NCBI RefSeq assembly: GCF_012911015.1
Contig: NZ_WVVV01000001.1
Span: 248,001 to 312,000, forward strand
DNA: 64,000 nt
Direction: 5' to 3'
Source of the DNA: Chelativorans sp. ZYF759
GTDB taxonomy: Bacteria > Pseudomonadota > Alphaproteobacteria > Rhizobiales > Rhizobiaceae
In this document: piece after piece, positions 20,710-30,642 of the stretch
Position numbering within the stretch: position 1 is the first letter of the stretch
How the letters are laid out: the number at the start of each line of letters is the position of its first letter
Notes under the pieces: generated by a model
What the model was told of the DNA's origin: nothing
The model's database searches: none
What the model saw: the letters and a program-made list of their open reading frames with translations, nothing else
Program-made: the position numbers and the translations under genes

Positions 20710-20982
20710 ATGGACGACAGGGAAGAACGCATTCGCGCGAAAGCCTACGAACTCTGGCAAGAGGCCGGCCGGCCCGAAGGCCGCGAAGCCGAGCATTGGG
20801 AAGAAGCCGAAAGGATGATCGACGCCCAGGACACCGGCGGCGAGGCGGATTTCGGCGTCAATCCGGAGCAGTCGGGCCCCGCCCAACCCGATCAGATCGA
20901 GACGGTGGAGGCCGAAGTTCCGGTCAAGCGCAAGAAGAAGGCGTCGGCGCGTCCGTCACGCAAGCCGTCCGACACGGTATGA
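20710..20982 (+). CDS. Small DUF2934 protein
   Basis: The product is 90 residues, hydrophilic and soluble. The N-terminal half has the DUF2934 signature: EERIRAKAYELWQEAGRPEG, then REAEHWEEAERMI. The C-terminal third is a lysine/arginine-rich tail (VKRKKKASARPSRKP) that could bind nucleic acid or polyanions. It lies 60 bp after treZ in the same direction, at the end of the glucan/trehalose operon. The family has no established function. Repeated placement beside glycogen and trehalose genes in related bacteria is my recollection, not something I could test here. Confidence 0.75.
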   Translation: MDDREERIRAKAYELWQEAGRPEGREAEHWEEAERMIDAQDTGGEADFGVNPEQSGPAQPDQIETVEAEVPVKRKKKASARPSRKPSDTV

Positions 20983-21021
20983 TCCTCCCGGCCCCGCGCT
21001 CGGTGCCTGGCCGGTTCGGTC

Positions 21022-23103
21022 TCAGTCGACATGGACCCGCACGGTCGCGGCACGGCCTGCGGCGTCGATGACGGTCAGGGTCGATTGGCCTCGCCCGTCG
21101 GGTTGCCACTGGCTCGTTCGGGCGCGGGCGGGTTCGGAAACCGCCCGGCCATTGGCGAGCCAGCGGAACGGCGCCCGCCCGCCCTGCAGCTTGAGCACCA
21201 ACGGTGCCACACGGCCGATGGATGTCGCCAGCTCCACCCGTGCTCCGTCGGGTGGAAAGACGATCTCCGGCGGCGGTTCAACCGCCAGGCGGGCACCTGG
21301 CGCCTCGCGAACGGAAACGAAGCGGCGCAGCGTGACGGGAAGCTCGTCGCGGGCCAGCCGCACCGCGCCTGCGGGCGCACGCGCCAGGGGCGTCGCGGCA
21401 ACGCCAGAACGCTGGAAGGCCGTGAACAGGATGGGAGCGGCGGTCGCATAGCCCGATATGCCCGGCACGGGCGCTGCGTCAGCCCTTCCGACCCAGACCC
21501 CGATCACATGCCTCCCGTCGAATCCGACCGACCAAGCGTCGCGATAGCCATAGGAGGTACCGGTCTTGTAGGCGATGCCACGCCGGGATGCACCCTCCGG
21601 TGGATTGACGCCCGCCAGCATGTCGGCCACGTGCCAGGCCGCGCGCGGTGCGAGCATTTCGCGCCGGGCGGGGCTTCCGCCCGGTCTGTCCGTCAGCTGC
21701 ACGGCCCGCCCGCCATTGGACAGGCCCGTGTAGAGCTGGACAAGCTCGGACAGCGTCACCCCCGCCCCGCCAAGCGCGATGGCGAGCCCCGGAGCCCCGT
21801 CGCGCGGCAGGACCGGGCTCACCCCGACGCGCCGGAACCGTGCCGCCAGACGTGCCGGCCCCACCGCATCCAGCAGATGCACGGCCGGGACGTTGAGCGA
21901 GAGTTGAAGCGCGGTGCGCACGCTGACATCGCCTTGATAGGCCATGTCGAAATTGCGCGGACGGTAGCCGGCAAAATTTGCGGGACGGTCCTCGATCATG
22001 GTTTCCTGGGCAACCAGTCCCTCCTCGATCGCGAGCCCGTAGATGAAAGGCTTCAATGTCGATCCCGGGGAACGAACGGCACGGGTCATATCGATCCAGC
22101 CCGACCGGCGATCGTCGAGAAAGTCGGGCGACCCGACCCGCGCCAGGATTTCGCCCGTGGAGGCGTCTGCCATCAGGATCGCGACGGAAATGCGGGGGCC
22201 AAGTTTTTCGGCCGCTTCACGCGCCACGCGCTCGAGGCTCTCCTGGATCGGCCGGCTCAGCGTCAGGCTGTGGCGGCCGTCTGCCGGCAACGCTCTGAGC
22301 GCCTCGTCGGCTGCGTGCGGGGCGAAAGCCGGCATGGCCAGGCGCCGGTCGGGTACGCGGGCTTCGGCCGCGCGGGCGGCCTCGCCCGCCGGCACGAGAC
22401 CTGCCGAGACCATGCGCGCCAGCACCCGGTCTCGCGCCTCCTCTGCGGCGTCGGCGTTGCGGTCCGGCCGCCGGCGCTCGGGCAGTTGCGGTAGGGCGAC
22501 CAGCAGAGCGGACTCGTCGAGTTCGAGCCGCCGCGGCTCCTTGCCGAACCAGGCGAGTGAAGCGGCGCGAACGCCTTCCAGATTACCGCCATAGGGCGCG
22601 AGCGCCAGATACAGAGCCAGTATCTCGTCCTTCGACAGGCGCCGCTCGATCTGCAGGGCGCGGACCATCTGCCTGAGCTTCGCGCCCATGGAGCGTGCCT
22701 CGCGCGGTTCAATGAGGCGGGCCAGCTGCATGGTGATGGTTGAACCGCCGGAAACGATGCGGCCGTTTGCGGCGAATTGTCCGGCCGCGCGCAGGAGTGC
22801 CAGCGGGTCGATGCCGAAATGCGAGCGGAAACGCCCGTCTTCATAGGCAACCAGCATGTCGAGGAAGACGGGATCGATTTCGGCAAGATCCGTGCCCAGA
22901 CGCCAGCGTCCATCGGCGACGGCATAGGCTCGCAGCAGACGTCCATCACGGTCCACCACCTCGACGGAGCGCTCGGCCAGCGCTTCCAGCGGCGGGGGAT
23001 GGGCGCGGTCGAGCACATCCAGCGTGACCAGCGCGGCTCCCACGAGGAACAACAGTCCCGCGGAAAGGACGGCGGTCATGCGCCACCGGGACAGGGTGGC
23101 CAT
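21022..23103 (-). CDS. pbpC: Penicillin-binding protein 1C
   Basis: PBP1C is a bifunctional class A peptidoglycan synthase of 693 residues. The sequence shows a short cytoplasmic start and an N-terminal membrane anchor (residues about 9-30). The GT51 glycosyltransferase follows with catalytic AYEDGRFRSHFGIDPLALLR (Glu88) and SGGSTITMQLARL. The transpeptidase has SPGSTLKPF (Ser348, Lys351), SLN (402-404) and KTGTSYG (513-519). A C-terminal BiPBP_C-type beta domain begins near residue 600. The ATG at 23103 shares its first base with the TGA of yfhM (TGATG), so it is translationally coupled. The yfhM-pbpC pairing is conserved in proteobacteria and suggests repair of peptidoglycan after attack. 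Confidence 0.95.
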   Translation of the reverse strand: MATLSRWRMTAVLSAGLLFLVGAALVTLDVLDRAHPPPLEALAERSVEVVDRDGRLLRAYAVADGRWRLGTDLAEIDPVFLDMLVAYEDGRFRSHFGIDPLALLRAAGQFAANGRIVSGGSTITMQLARLIEPREARSMGAKLRQMVRALQIERRLSKDEILALYLALAPYGGNLEGVRAASLAWFGKEPRRLELDESALLVALPQLPERRRPDRNADAAEEARDRVLARMVSAGLVPAGEAARAAEARVPDRRLAMPAFAPHAADEALRALPADGRHSLTLSRPIQESLERVAREAAEKLGPRISVAILMADASTGEILARVGSPDFLDDRRSGWIDMTRAVRSPGSTLKPFIYGLAIEEGLVAQETMIEDRPANFAGYRPRNFDMAYQGDVSVRTALQLSLNVPAVHLLDAVGPARLAARFRRVGVSPVLPRDGAPGLAIALGGAGVTLSELVQLYTGLSNGGRAVQLTDRPGGSPARREMLAPRAAWHVADMLAGVNPPEGASRRGIAYKTGTSYGYRDAWSVGFDGRHVIGVWVGRADAAPVPGISGYATAAPILFTAFQRSGVAATPLARAPAGAVRLARDELPVTLRRFVSVREAPGARLAVEPPPEIVFPPDGARVELATSIGRVAPLVLKLQGGRAPFRWLANGRAVSEPARARTSQWQPDGRGQSTLTVIDAAGRAATVRVHVD

Positions 23104-26100
23104 CACCGGGGCGCCAGCACCTCCAACGCGCCGGTCGCCGTGCGCGCGGAGAATTGGGGCCGGTACATGTCTTCCACGATGGCCGCCGGATGTGCGTAGA
23201 CACCAGGGTTCACCGCCCGAACCACATAGGCCGCCATTTGCTCGCGGGCGCTTTCCGCTGTGCGCTCGAAGGCCGCGGTAAAGCGATCGTAGCGGAATTC
23301 GACATGGGCCGCATTGGCTTCGCCCAGCCATTCGAAATTGGTGAGGTCGGCCGAGCCCACCAGACGCGGATTGTCGATTTCGAAACCCGCCGGCAGGAGA
23401 TCGGTCATCACCACCTGCGAAGGCCAGCTGTTGAACTCCGTGAAGCGCAGCACGACCACGTAGCGTTCGTTCTGGACCACCTCGCTGACATTTACCGGCT
23501 CGCCTTCGAGCGTGAAGTAGCTGCGCTCGATCTCGAAGCCGTCGCCGCCAGCCGGCAACGGCTGAGCCGGCGCGGCCACCGTCGTCAACACCAGATCGAC
23601 CGCCTCGGGAGAACGATTGACCAGCATCAACGGGCTTTCCATCAGATCCCGGCCTTCGAGCCTGCGGGCGAAACTACCGCGATGTTCGGCGCCGTCGATC
23701 TCAAGCCTGATGTCGGAATCTGCCATCCGCATGGCGCGGGCGGCGAGCAGCATCCAGGCCTGTTCCTGCGTGCTGGTCTGGGTACGGCGCGAGCGGGCGC
23801 TCTCGACCATGTCCAGCATGGCCGGAATTGCGGTCGGCGCCGGCGACGTCTCGGCAGCCAGCGCCAGCATGGCCGCTCCGTCACGCAGGGCCGAGCCGAA
23901 ATCCGAACGCATGAGGTTGTCGGCCTGGACATCGGCGCGCGCCTTGCGCAAGGCCGACGCAAAGGCGCGGTCGGCCCGCTCGGTATCGCCGTAGTGCGCC
24001 AGGGCGGCGCCGATCTGGGCCCGCGCCATGGGGCTCGCGAACTCGTCCAGCCGCGTATCGGCATAGTAGCGAAGATCGCCGACCGAGGCGCGCCGGTTGC
24101 GCGCAAGGACATAGAGGGCATAGGCGATATCGGTTCCGCGCTCTTCCACATCGGTCGTGTAGGAAAGAGTGTTCTGCAGATTCTGGATGACCCGCGTCAG
24201 TGCCTGCGACGGCACGGGGTGCCCGAGCTCGGCGGCGCGCGTCAGGAACTCGCCGATATAGGCGTCGAGCCACAGATTGCCCCAGCCCGGTCCCCAGAGG
24301 CCGAAGCTGCCTGTCGCGGTCTGGAAACCGAGCACGTCGGAGATCGCCGCCGCGATGCGCCCGTCGAGATCGGGGTCGACCGGCAGGCCGGCGAGCTGCG
24401 AGAGTTCGGCTGCATAGAGAAGAGGCAGCGCGCGACTGGTGAGCTGCTCGGCGCATCCGTAGGGATAACGGTCGAGCGCCATCAGCACCGACGGGATGTC
24501 GAGGGCCGCAAGCGGTGACACGCCCAGGCTGACGAAGGCGCCGTCGAGCAGGCTGTCGCCCAGCAGGCCCCCGTCGACGCGGATCGAGCCGCCATTGGCC
24601 GCAAGCTCCACGATGCGCTGTTGGGTGACCGGCATGGAAGCCGGCCGTACGGTGAGGAAGGCCGTGCGCTCGATCGCCGTGCCATCTTCATGTTCGAGCA
24701 TCACCGTGAGCACACCTTCCCCGGTGCGGGTCGCGCCAAGGGGAAGCGTCAGCGTTTCGACCCCTCCCTCGCCCAGCCACAAAGAGCCGGGAGCATCACC
24801 GATGTCGATACCGGCGGAACCTTCGCTGCGGATCTGCAGCCGGTAATCGCCGACGGGGCCATCCGTGTTGGCAACGTCGAGGCGCAGGAAGGCGCGATCG
24901 CCGGGAGCCAGGAAACGCGGCGCGCTCGCCGTGACGACGACCGCATCGCGCACGATGACGTCCGCACTGGCCTGGCCGACCCCTTCCTTCGACCAGGCGA
25001 CGGCCATGATGCGCGCCGTGCCGTTGAACTCCGGCAGGTCGAAAGCGATCTCGGCGCGCCCTTCATCGTCCAGTTCCACCGGACCGGAAAAGAAGGCGAG
25101 CAAGCGCTCGGTGGGTGGGCTGCCCTGCATGAGAATGCCGCCATCGCCGCCCGTGCGCAGCCGTCCGGCGGCCCCCAGCGACCCGTCGATGAGCCGTCCG
25201 TAGAGATCGCGGATTTCAAGACCCAGCGCACGCTGGCCAAAATACCAGTCCTGGGGGTCCGGTGCCGTGTAGTTGGTGAGGTTGAGGATGCCGACATCAA
25301 CCGCCGCGACCGTGACATAGGCACGCTCGCCTGCGGGCAGGTTGGCGACCGTGACGGGCACCGTCAGCCTGTCGCGCGGCGCGGCCATTTCCGGCAGGTC
25401 GAGCGACACGTCCAGCGCCCGCTCGGCGGGATCGATGGCCAGCCATTTGACCCCGATGGCGCGCGCGGGCATGCGGCTCTCGATCGCCTCGCCCGGCCGA
25501 TAGAGGGTCGCCGTCACATAGGCCCCCGCGCCCCAATCGGCACTGACCGGGATTTCCACCTCGCCGCCTTCCTCGGGCATGATGGTGTCAATCGTTTCGT
25601 GCAGGCGCTCGTTTCCGACCGTCACCAGAAGCTGCCCGGCGAAACGCGGCGAGACCTTGAGCCGGGCCGTTTCTCCGATCTCGTAGCCGTCCTTGTCGAG
25701 CGCGATCTCCAGCGCGTCGGGCGTCTCCGTGGATGCCGCGTCCACGAACCAGCCGGCTTCGAACTCGATACTCGTCACCGGCCCCATCGGATCGGCGGTA
25801 TCCACCTCCAGCCGGTAGCGGCCCCACTGCACGGGGAAGGTGATGCGGCCGGCATCGCGGAGTCCGGCATCGACGGTGCCGTTCGCCACCTCGCTCGTGT
25901 AGGTCACGGGCTCGTAGTTCCAGCCGCTGTCGGTGCGGTACCATTGATAGTTGCGTTCGATCTTCTTCAGCGACCAGCGCAGCCCGGCCAGATCCTCGCG
26001 GCTGCCATCGGGCGCGGCGGCGATCACCGAGAAGGAGGCCGTGGTGTTCTCGGGGACCGAATCGCCTGCAAAGTCCGGCCTCACGCCGACCAGCATCGTT

Positions 26101-28574
26101 TCCGGCGTAATCGGCAATGTCAGCCGCCGCTCGACTGCGCGGCCGCCCGGTTCGCGCATGCGCACCGTCACCGTGGCCTCGATGAGGCGCGTGGTGGAAG
26201 GCATTTCACCGAGGGCGACTGCGATCGTGGCGCGTCCCTGCGCATCCGTTTCCGGCAGATCTTCCAGCGCCTCCATCGTGGCCCCGACATCCTCCTCGTC
26301 GGCCATGCCGAAACGGTAGCCCGGAAAGACGCCCCACTCGCGTGTGGTGGCCACGGAAACCTCGCCTTCCAGCCGCATGCCCCGGGCGGGGGCGCCATAG
26401 AGGAAGCGCCCGTCAACCTCCACCGTCACGGTGCCGAAAGGCTCGATGCTTTCCGCCTCGCTGGTCAGATCGAACTCGATCCGGTCGGGCACGAAATCCT
26501 CGACAAGGAAGGAGGCGTTGGCCAGCGCCGGACGGGCAGCGTCGGCGTGAATGGCCAGCGACCAGGTGCCGCGCATCGCGTTTGGCGCCAGCGCCAGCGC
26601 CAGCGCATGGCCGCCCAGCGCGTGCCCGTCGCTCACGATACGCCGATCCTCCACCCCGTCGGGACGCGACAGGATGAAGGTGAGCGGCAGGTTCTCGATC
26701 GCCTCGCCGCGATCGTCCCGCGCGAGTGCGGCCAAATGCACCGTCTCGCCGGCCCGGTAGATGCCACGCTCCGTCCAGGCGAAAATATCCAGCGCGCCGG
26801 GCGCCGGGCGGCCCTCCACGCCGCGATCGGAAAGGTCGAACCCCGCGCGGCTCAGGTCGAGGAAGACGAAATCGTCGCCCTCGCCGGTGGCCAGAAGCGC
26901 GACCGGCGCCATCGCGGCGGTGCCGCGCATCAGGCCAGGATCGAACCGCGCGGACCCGTCCGGGCCGGTGGTGGCGGTGCCCAGCACCTCGTTGTTGCGG
27001 GCGAGAAGCTGCATGTCCACGCCGGCGAGAGGCGTGGCGGAACCGAGGCTGCGGGCAAAGACGGATAGCCCGTCTTCTCCAGCGAAAGTCGACAGGCCGA
27101 TGTCGGAAACGACGAACCATTGCGTGGCGCGCGCTGTCCAGGGTTCGGAGGAATCGCCTTCCGGCACCGCGACCAGCACATAGACGCCGGCTCTGCGCTG
27201 GGGCAACGCCTCGTCCACGGGAAAGGAGGTGACGACCTCGCGGTTGAGTTCACTGGCGACCTCCAGCCTGCCCTGCCACACCGGCTCGCCAAGTTCGTTG
27301 GCGAAATTGTCGGCCTCCCAGCCGCCGAGTTGGCGCAGGAACTGGAAACCGGACATCAGCTGCGCGAGCGCGCGGTCCCCGACACGGTAGAGGCTGATCT
27401 CGACGTTGTCGGTATTGACGCTGATCACCGGAATGCCGCGTCGCATGGTCGACGGCAGCACGAAATTGTCGCCGGTAAAGCGGATCGAGGGCGAACGGTC
27501 GCGCACGTAGATCGACAGCGCAACGTCGTCCTCCAGCGCTTCACCGACGGTGGAAGGCAGCCCGCGCCGCAAGGTGACGCGGTAATGGCGACCATGGCGC
27601 AGCCCTTCCACGCAGATTTGCTGGCCAGAAGCATCGATAGCCGGTGCCGCCGCGCCGTCGAGCGTCACGAAGGAGGAGAAATCGACGCCCGAGCGCGGCA
27701 GATCTTCGGAGAGCTGAACGCAGATGCGCGGCTCGGCCGCCTCCGTGTCAACCGTATGGTCCACGACGCGGAAACCGCGCCGGCTTCTCAGTTCGGCCTG
27801 CTCGAGACGTACACCCTCATTGTCGACCAGATCGAGACTGGCTTCGTAGGCCGCCATGGCCGGCCGGTAGAGTTCCCGCCTGTCGAGTGCGCGCGCCAGC
27901 CATGTCAGCGCTTCGGAACGGTCGGAAACGGTCCGGCTCGCCTGATAGGCGTTGATGGCGGCGGAGGAGGCGTCGCGCGGCAGGCTTGTCTGCTCGCTCC
28001 AGTCGACGGGCGTGGCGGCGAGAAGGGCCGAAGCCAGGCCGCTCCAGAGGTAGCTGTCACCCGGCGCCGCTGTGAGGGCGGCGCTGAAGCTGGTGATGGC
28101 GCCCCGTTCGTCGCCTGCCTCGAGCGCGCCGCGGGCGGCCGAAGCCAGAAGAGCCACGCCCATTCCGGTATCGGCGCCGGAGCCAGCCAGTTCAGAGCGG
28201 TATTGTCTGGCCTCGTCCACGAGACCGGCTGGCAGCAAGGCAAGCGGGGGCGGGGCACCGATATCAGCCGCGCCGGCCTCCACCACACGACCGGCGACGG
28301 CGCCCGCAAACGGGTTGAGCGGTCCATGGTCCGACTTCAGGAAGCACCATTCGGCACGCACATTATAGGTGAAAGCACGGCACTGGCTGTCGGCGATGCA
28401 AGCCGCCTCGCATTGCTGGAGGCTGACCTCGCGTTCGGTGCGAAGATCGAAACCGAAATAGTCGGCATCCTGTGTCGTCACGACCGTCCGCCCGGTCTGC
28501 GCGTGAAGCGCGACCGGCGCAAGCAATGTCATGGCGAGAAGAATGACGACGAAACGAGCCACGCGCTGCGACAT
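23103..28574 (-). CDS. yfhM: Bacterial alpha-2-macroglobulin (YfhM-like) with N-terminal PAN/apple-like module
   Basis: This 1823-residue periplasmic protease trap is translated from an ATG at 28574 behind GGAGGGTGCC. The signal peptide runs to about residue 25 (LLAPVALHA/QTG). Residues about 39-82 form a cysteine-rich PAN/apple-like module (Cys55, 59, 65, 77). MG repeats and a bait region follow. The thioester motif GCAEQ (Cys1374-Gln1377, within YPYGCAEQLTSRALPLLY) lies in the alpha-six-barrel TED domain, so the reactive thioester is retained. Unlike E. coli YfhM there is no lipobox cysteine after the signal peptide, so it is probably soluble in the periplasm. A possible -35 (TTGACA, 28639-28634) lies upstream but its -10 is poor. 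The 128-bp gap to uxuA shows no clear terminator. Confidence 0.93.
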   Translation of the reverse strand: MSQRVARFVVILLAMTLLAPVALHAQTGRTVVTTQDADYFGFDLRTEREVSLQQCEAACIADSQCRAFTYNVRAEWCFLKSDHGPLNPFAGAVAGRVVEAGAADIGAPPPLALLPAGLVDEARQYRSELAGSGADTGMGVALLASAARGALEAGDERGAITSFSAALTAAPGDSYLWSGLASALLAATPVDWSEQTSLPRDASSAAINAYQASRTVSDRSEALTWLARALDRRELYRPAMAAYEASLDLVDNEGVRLEQAELRSRRGFRVVDHTVDTEAAEPRICVQLSEDLPRSGVDFSSFVTLDGAAAPAIDASGQQICVEGLRHGRHYRVTLRRGLPSTVGEALEDDVALSIYVRDRSPSIRFTGDNFVLPSTMRRGIPVISVNTDNVEISLYRVGDRALAQLMSGFQFLRQLGGWEADNFANELGEPVWQGRLEVASELNREVVTSFPVDEALPQRRAGVYVLVAVPEGDSSEPWTARATQWFVVSDIGLSTFAGEDGLSVFARSLGSATPLAGVDMQLLARNNEVLGTATTGPDGSARFDPGLMRGTAAMAPVALLATGEGDDFVFLDLSRAGFDLSDRGVEGRPAPGALDIFAWTERGIYRAGETVHLAALARDDRGEAIENLPLTFILSRPDGVEDRRIVSDGHALGGHALALALAPNAMRGTWSLAIHADAARPALANASFLVEDFVPDRIEFDLTSEAESIEPFGTVTVEVDGRFLYGAPARGMRLEGEVSVATTREWGVFPGYRFGMADEEDVGATMEALEDLPETDAQGRATIAVALGEMPSTTRLIEATVTVRMREPGGRAVERRLTLPITPETMLVGVRPDFAGDSVPENTTASFSVIAAAPDGSREDLAGLRWSLKKIERNYQWYRTDSGWNYEPVTYTSEVANGTVDAGLRDAGRITFPVQWGRYRLEVDTADPMGPVTSIEFEAGWFVDAASTETPDALEIALDKDGYEIGETARLKVSPRFAGQLLVTVGNERLHETIDTIMPEEGGEVEIPVSADWGAGAYVTATLYRPGEAIESRMPARAIGVKWLAIDPAERALDVSLDLPEMAAPRDRLTVPVTVANLPAGERAYVTVAAVDVGILNLTNYTAPDPQDWYFGQRALGLEIRDLYGRLIDGSLGAAGRLRTGGDGGILMQGSPPTERLLAFFSGPVELDDEGRAEIAFDLPEFNGTARIMAVAWSKEGVGQASADVIVRDAVVVTASAPRFLAPGDRAFLRLDVANTDGPVGDYRLQIRSEGSAGIDIGDAPGSLWLGEGGVETLTLPLGATRTGEGVLTVMLEHEDGTAIERTAFLTVRPASMPVTQQRIVELAANGGSIRVDGGLLGDSLLDGAFVSLGVSPLAALDIPSVLMALDRYPYGCAEQLTSRALPLLYAAELSQLAGLPVDPDLDGRIAAAISDVLGFQTATGSFGLWGPGWGNLWLDAYIGEFLTRAAELGHPVPSQALTRVIQNLQNTLSYTTDVEERGTDIAYALYVLARNRRASVGDLRYYADTRLDEFASPMARAQIGAALAHYGDTERADRAFASALRKARADVQADNLMRSDFGSALRDGAAMLALAAETSPAPTAIPAMLDMVESARSRRTQTSTQEQAWMLLAARAMRMADSDIRLEIDGAEHRGSFARRLEGRDLMESPLMLVNRSPEAVDLVLTTVAAPAQPLPAGGDGFEIERSYFTLEGEPVNVSEVVQNERYVVVLRFTEFNSWPSQVVMTDLLPAGFEIDNPRLVGSADLTNFEWLGEANAAHVEFRYDRFTAAFERTAESAREQMAAYVVRAVNPGVYAHPAAIVEDMYRPQFSARTATGALEVLAPR

Positions 28575-28703
28575 GGCACCCTCCAGATGTGTCCACCGTC
28601 CCTGCGGCGGACACTGCGCCGGTCCCTCCACCTTGTCAATTCGCATGTCGTTGCGGAAGCCGAAGCGTCGGCGAACGGTCCCATGCTCACGCAGAAAAGG
28701 CGA

Positions 28704-29876
28704 TCAGCTGCCCTGCAGGCGCGCCCAGGCAAGGGCCGTTTCGAGACCCCTTATCTCGGCCATGCCGCGCAGCCTGCCGATTGCCGGGTAGCCGGCGCGG
28801 AACTCACCGCGCAGGTCGCTCAGCATGGCGTGCCCGTGATCGGGGCGGAAAGGCAGCTGCACGCCCCGCTCACGCTCGATCTTAAGCACGGCGTCGACGA
28901 TGGCGGCCATATCTGCGTCGCCATCGAGATGTGCCGCTTCGTGGAAGCTCAGCCCGTCCGCCTCGCGCCGCGTGGCGCGCAGATGCAGGAAATGGACCCG
29001 ATCGGCGAATTCGCGCAGCATTTCCGTCAGTCGGTTGTCGGGTCGAACCCCGTAGGAGCCTACGCAGAAGGTGAAGCCGTTGGCGGCATCGTCCGTCATG
29101 GCGGCGATGGCACGCATGTCCTCTACCGTGGAGACCACCCGGGGCAGACCGAACAGCGCGCGCGGCGGGTCGTCGGGATGGATCGCAAGATTCACGCCGG
29201 TTCCCGCCAGTTGCGGCAGGACCCGCTGCAGGAAAGCCGCCAGGTTGGCCCGCAAATCCTCTGGCGAGACGCCCGCGTAGCTTGCGAGCCGTTCCCGGAA
29301 ACCGTCGAGCGTGAAGCTCTCCTCGGAACCTGGCAATCCGGCAAGGATCGTCGTCGTCAGCCGTTCGATTGCAGCGTCGTCCATCGCATCGAACGCCGCC
29401 CGTGCGCCCTTGCGCGTTTTCTCGTCGTGATCGGCTTCCGCGCCTTCGCGTCGCAGGATGTGGAGATCGAAGGCCGCGAACCGGATATTGTCGAAGCGCA
29501 GGCAGGAGGCGCCGTCGGCCAGGCGATGGTCGAGTTCCGTTCGCGTCCAGTCGAGAACCGGCATGAAATTGTAGCAGATCGTGTCGATGCCGAAGGCGGA
29601 AAGGTTGCGCGCGCTCTCGGCCCATATATCGGCTTTTTCCCGCCAGTCCGGAGCGCCCGTCTTGATCGCGTCGCAGACCGGGATGCTTTCGACGACACGC
29701 CAGGTCAGACCCGCGGCTTCGATCTCGGCGAGGCGGCGCTCGATCTCTGCTGCGGTCCAGACCTTGCCATTGGGAACGTGATGAAGCGCGGTGACGACTT
29801 CGCTCGCCCCGGCCTGTCGGACGTCCGACAGGCTGACGGGATCGTCGGGTCCGAACCAGCGCCAACTGTATCGCAT
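28704..29876 (-). CDS. uxuA: Mannonate dehydratase UxuA
   Basis: UxuA dehydrates D-mannonate to 2-keto-3-deoxy-D-gluconate, the third step of glucuronate breakdown. The 390-residue product starts MRYSWRWFGPDDPVSLSDVR at 29876, after GGAG at eight bases. Family segments include ALHHVPNGKVWTAAEI, VVESIPVCDAIKTG, TICYNFMPVLDWTRTEL, LAIHPDDPPRALFGLPRVVS, CVGSYGVRPDN and RPDHGHAMLSDL, containing the His and Cys residues used for metal binding. It is last in the dctP-uidA-gntR-uxuA transcription unit, 22 bp after the regulator. The next two pathway enzymes upstream in metabolism (uxaC, uxuB) are encoded 24 kb away. Confidence 0.96.
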   Translation of the reverse strand: MRYSWRWFGPDDPVSLSDVRQAGASEVVTALHHVPNGKVWTAAEIERRLAEIEAAGLTWRVVESIPVCDAIKTGAPDWREKADIWAESARNLSAFGIDTICYNFMPVLDWTRTELDHRLADGASCLRFDNIRFAAFDLHILRREGAEADHDEKTRKGARAAFDAMDDAAIERLTTTILAGLPGSEESFTLDGFRERLASYAGVSPEDLRANLAAFLQRVLPQLAGTGVNLAIHPDDPPRALFGLPRVVSTVEDMRAIAAMTDDAANGFTFCVGSYGVRPDNRLTEMLREFADRVHFLHLRATRREADGLSFHEAAHLDGDADMAAIVDAVLKIERERGVQLPFRPDHGHAMLSDLRGEFRAGYPAIGRLRGMAEIRGLETALAWARLQGS

Positions 29877-29898
29877 GCGAAACTCCGGGGGGATGTCG

Positions 29899-30642
29899 TC
29901 AGCGGAAGCTTGCTGCAACCGCGGAGGAATCGAAAAGATAGCCGTCGAAATCCGGATCCTCGTAATCCGACAGCTGCATGAGGGTGGTGCGGACGTTTTC
30001 CAGATGCTGCCACATGGCCTGCCGCGCTCCCTCGGCATCCTTGCGCTGCAGCGCCTGCAGAATGACGTGGTGATCATCCAGCCACTGACCACGATAGCTG
30101 GCGTCGAAGATGCGCTCGTGCAGGCGCGCCCACATCGGGCTTTGGTCGCGCTTGCGCCAGAGGCCGGTCACGGTATCCACGAGCACGCTGTTCTGGGTCG
30201 CCTCGGCAATGAGCCGGTGAAACAGTTCGTCGCCCGAATAATCGTCGCTGCCGGCCTCGATGCCCCGGCGCTCCAGCTCGAGCGCCTCGCGCATGCGCAT
30301 GATGTCGCTACGCGTCACCATGCCGGCCGCGAAGCTGGCGATGCTGCTCTCGACGAGTTGGCGTGCCTGGAGGAGTTCGAACGGGCCGATATCGTCGCGG
30401 ACCGGCGGGCCGGCATCGCCCGGATCGGCGAGCAGGTAGATGCCCGACCCCTTGCGGACCTCCACCAGCCCCTCGATCTCCAGCATCATCACTGCCTCGC
30501 GGGCCACCGACCGGCCAATGCCGAGCTGTTCGGAAATCTGGCGCTCGGTGTCGATGCGGTCGCCGACCCGATAGCGCTTCTGGGCGATGAGGGCGCGCAA
30601 CTCCCCCGCAACCTGTTGATAGCGTCTGCGCGCCTGCGACAT
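29899..30642 (-). CDS. GntR/FadR-family regulator, UxuR-like
   Basis: The product is 247 residues. The N-terminal winged helix (YQQVAGELRALIAQKRYRVG, then TERQISEQLGIGRSVAREAV) is followed by an all-helical FCD effector domain with metal-binding histidines (ELFHRLIAEATQN, DDHHVILQAL, MWQHLENVRTTL). The ATG at 30642 shares its base with the uidA stop (TGATG), and GGGAGG lies seven bases upstream. Embedded among glucuronide genes, it most likely acts as the local UxuR/ExuR-type repressor. The candidate operator at 33572-33583 matches the core of the E. coli UxuR/ExuR site. The ligand is probably a uronate or fructuronate (inference). Confidence 0.9.
   Translation of the reverse strand: MSQARRRYQQVAGELRALIAQKRYRVGDRIDTERQISEQLGIGRSVAREAVMMLEIEGLVEVRKGSGIYLLADPGDAGPPVRDDIGPFELLQARQLVESSIASFAAGMVTRSDIMRMREALELERRGIEAGSDDYSGDELFHRLIAEATQNSVLVDTVTGLWRKRDQSPMWARLHERIFDASYRGQWLDDHHVILQALQRKDAEGARQAMWQHLENVRTTLMQLSDYEDPDFDGYLFDSSAVAASFR

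Noticed and set aside
24621-27068. Open frame of 815 codons on the plus strand inside yfhM
   Set aside because: It is an antisense shadow of the alpha-2-macroglobulin gene with no recognisable domain.
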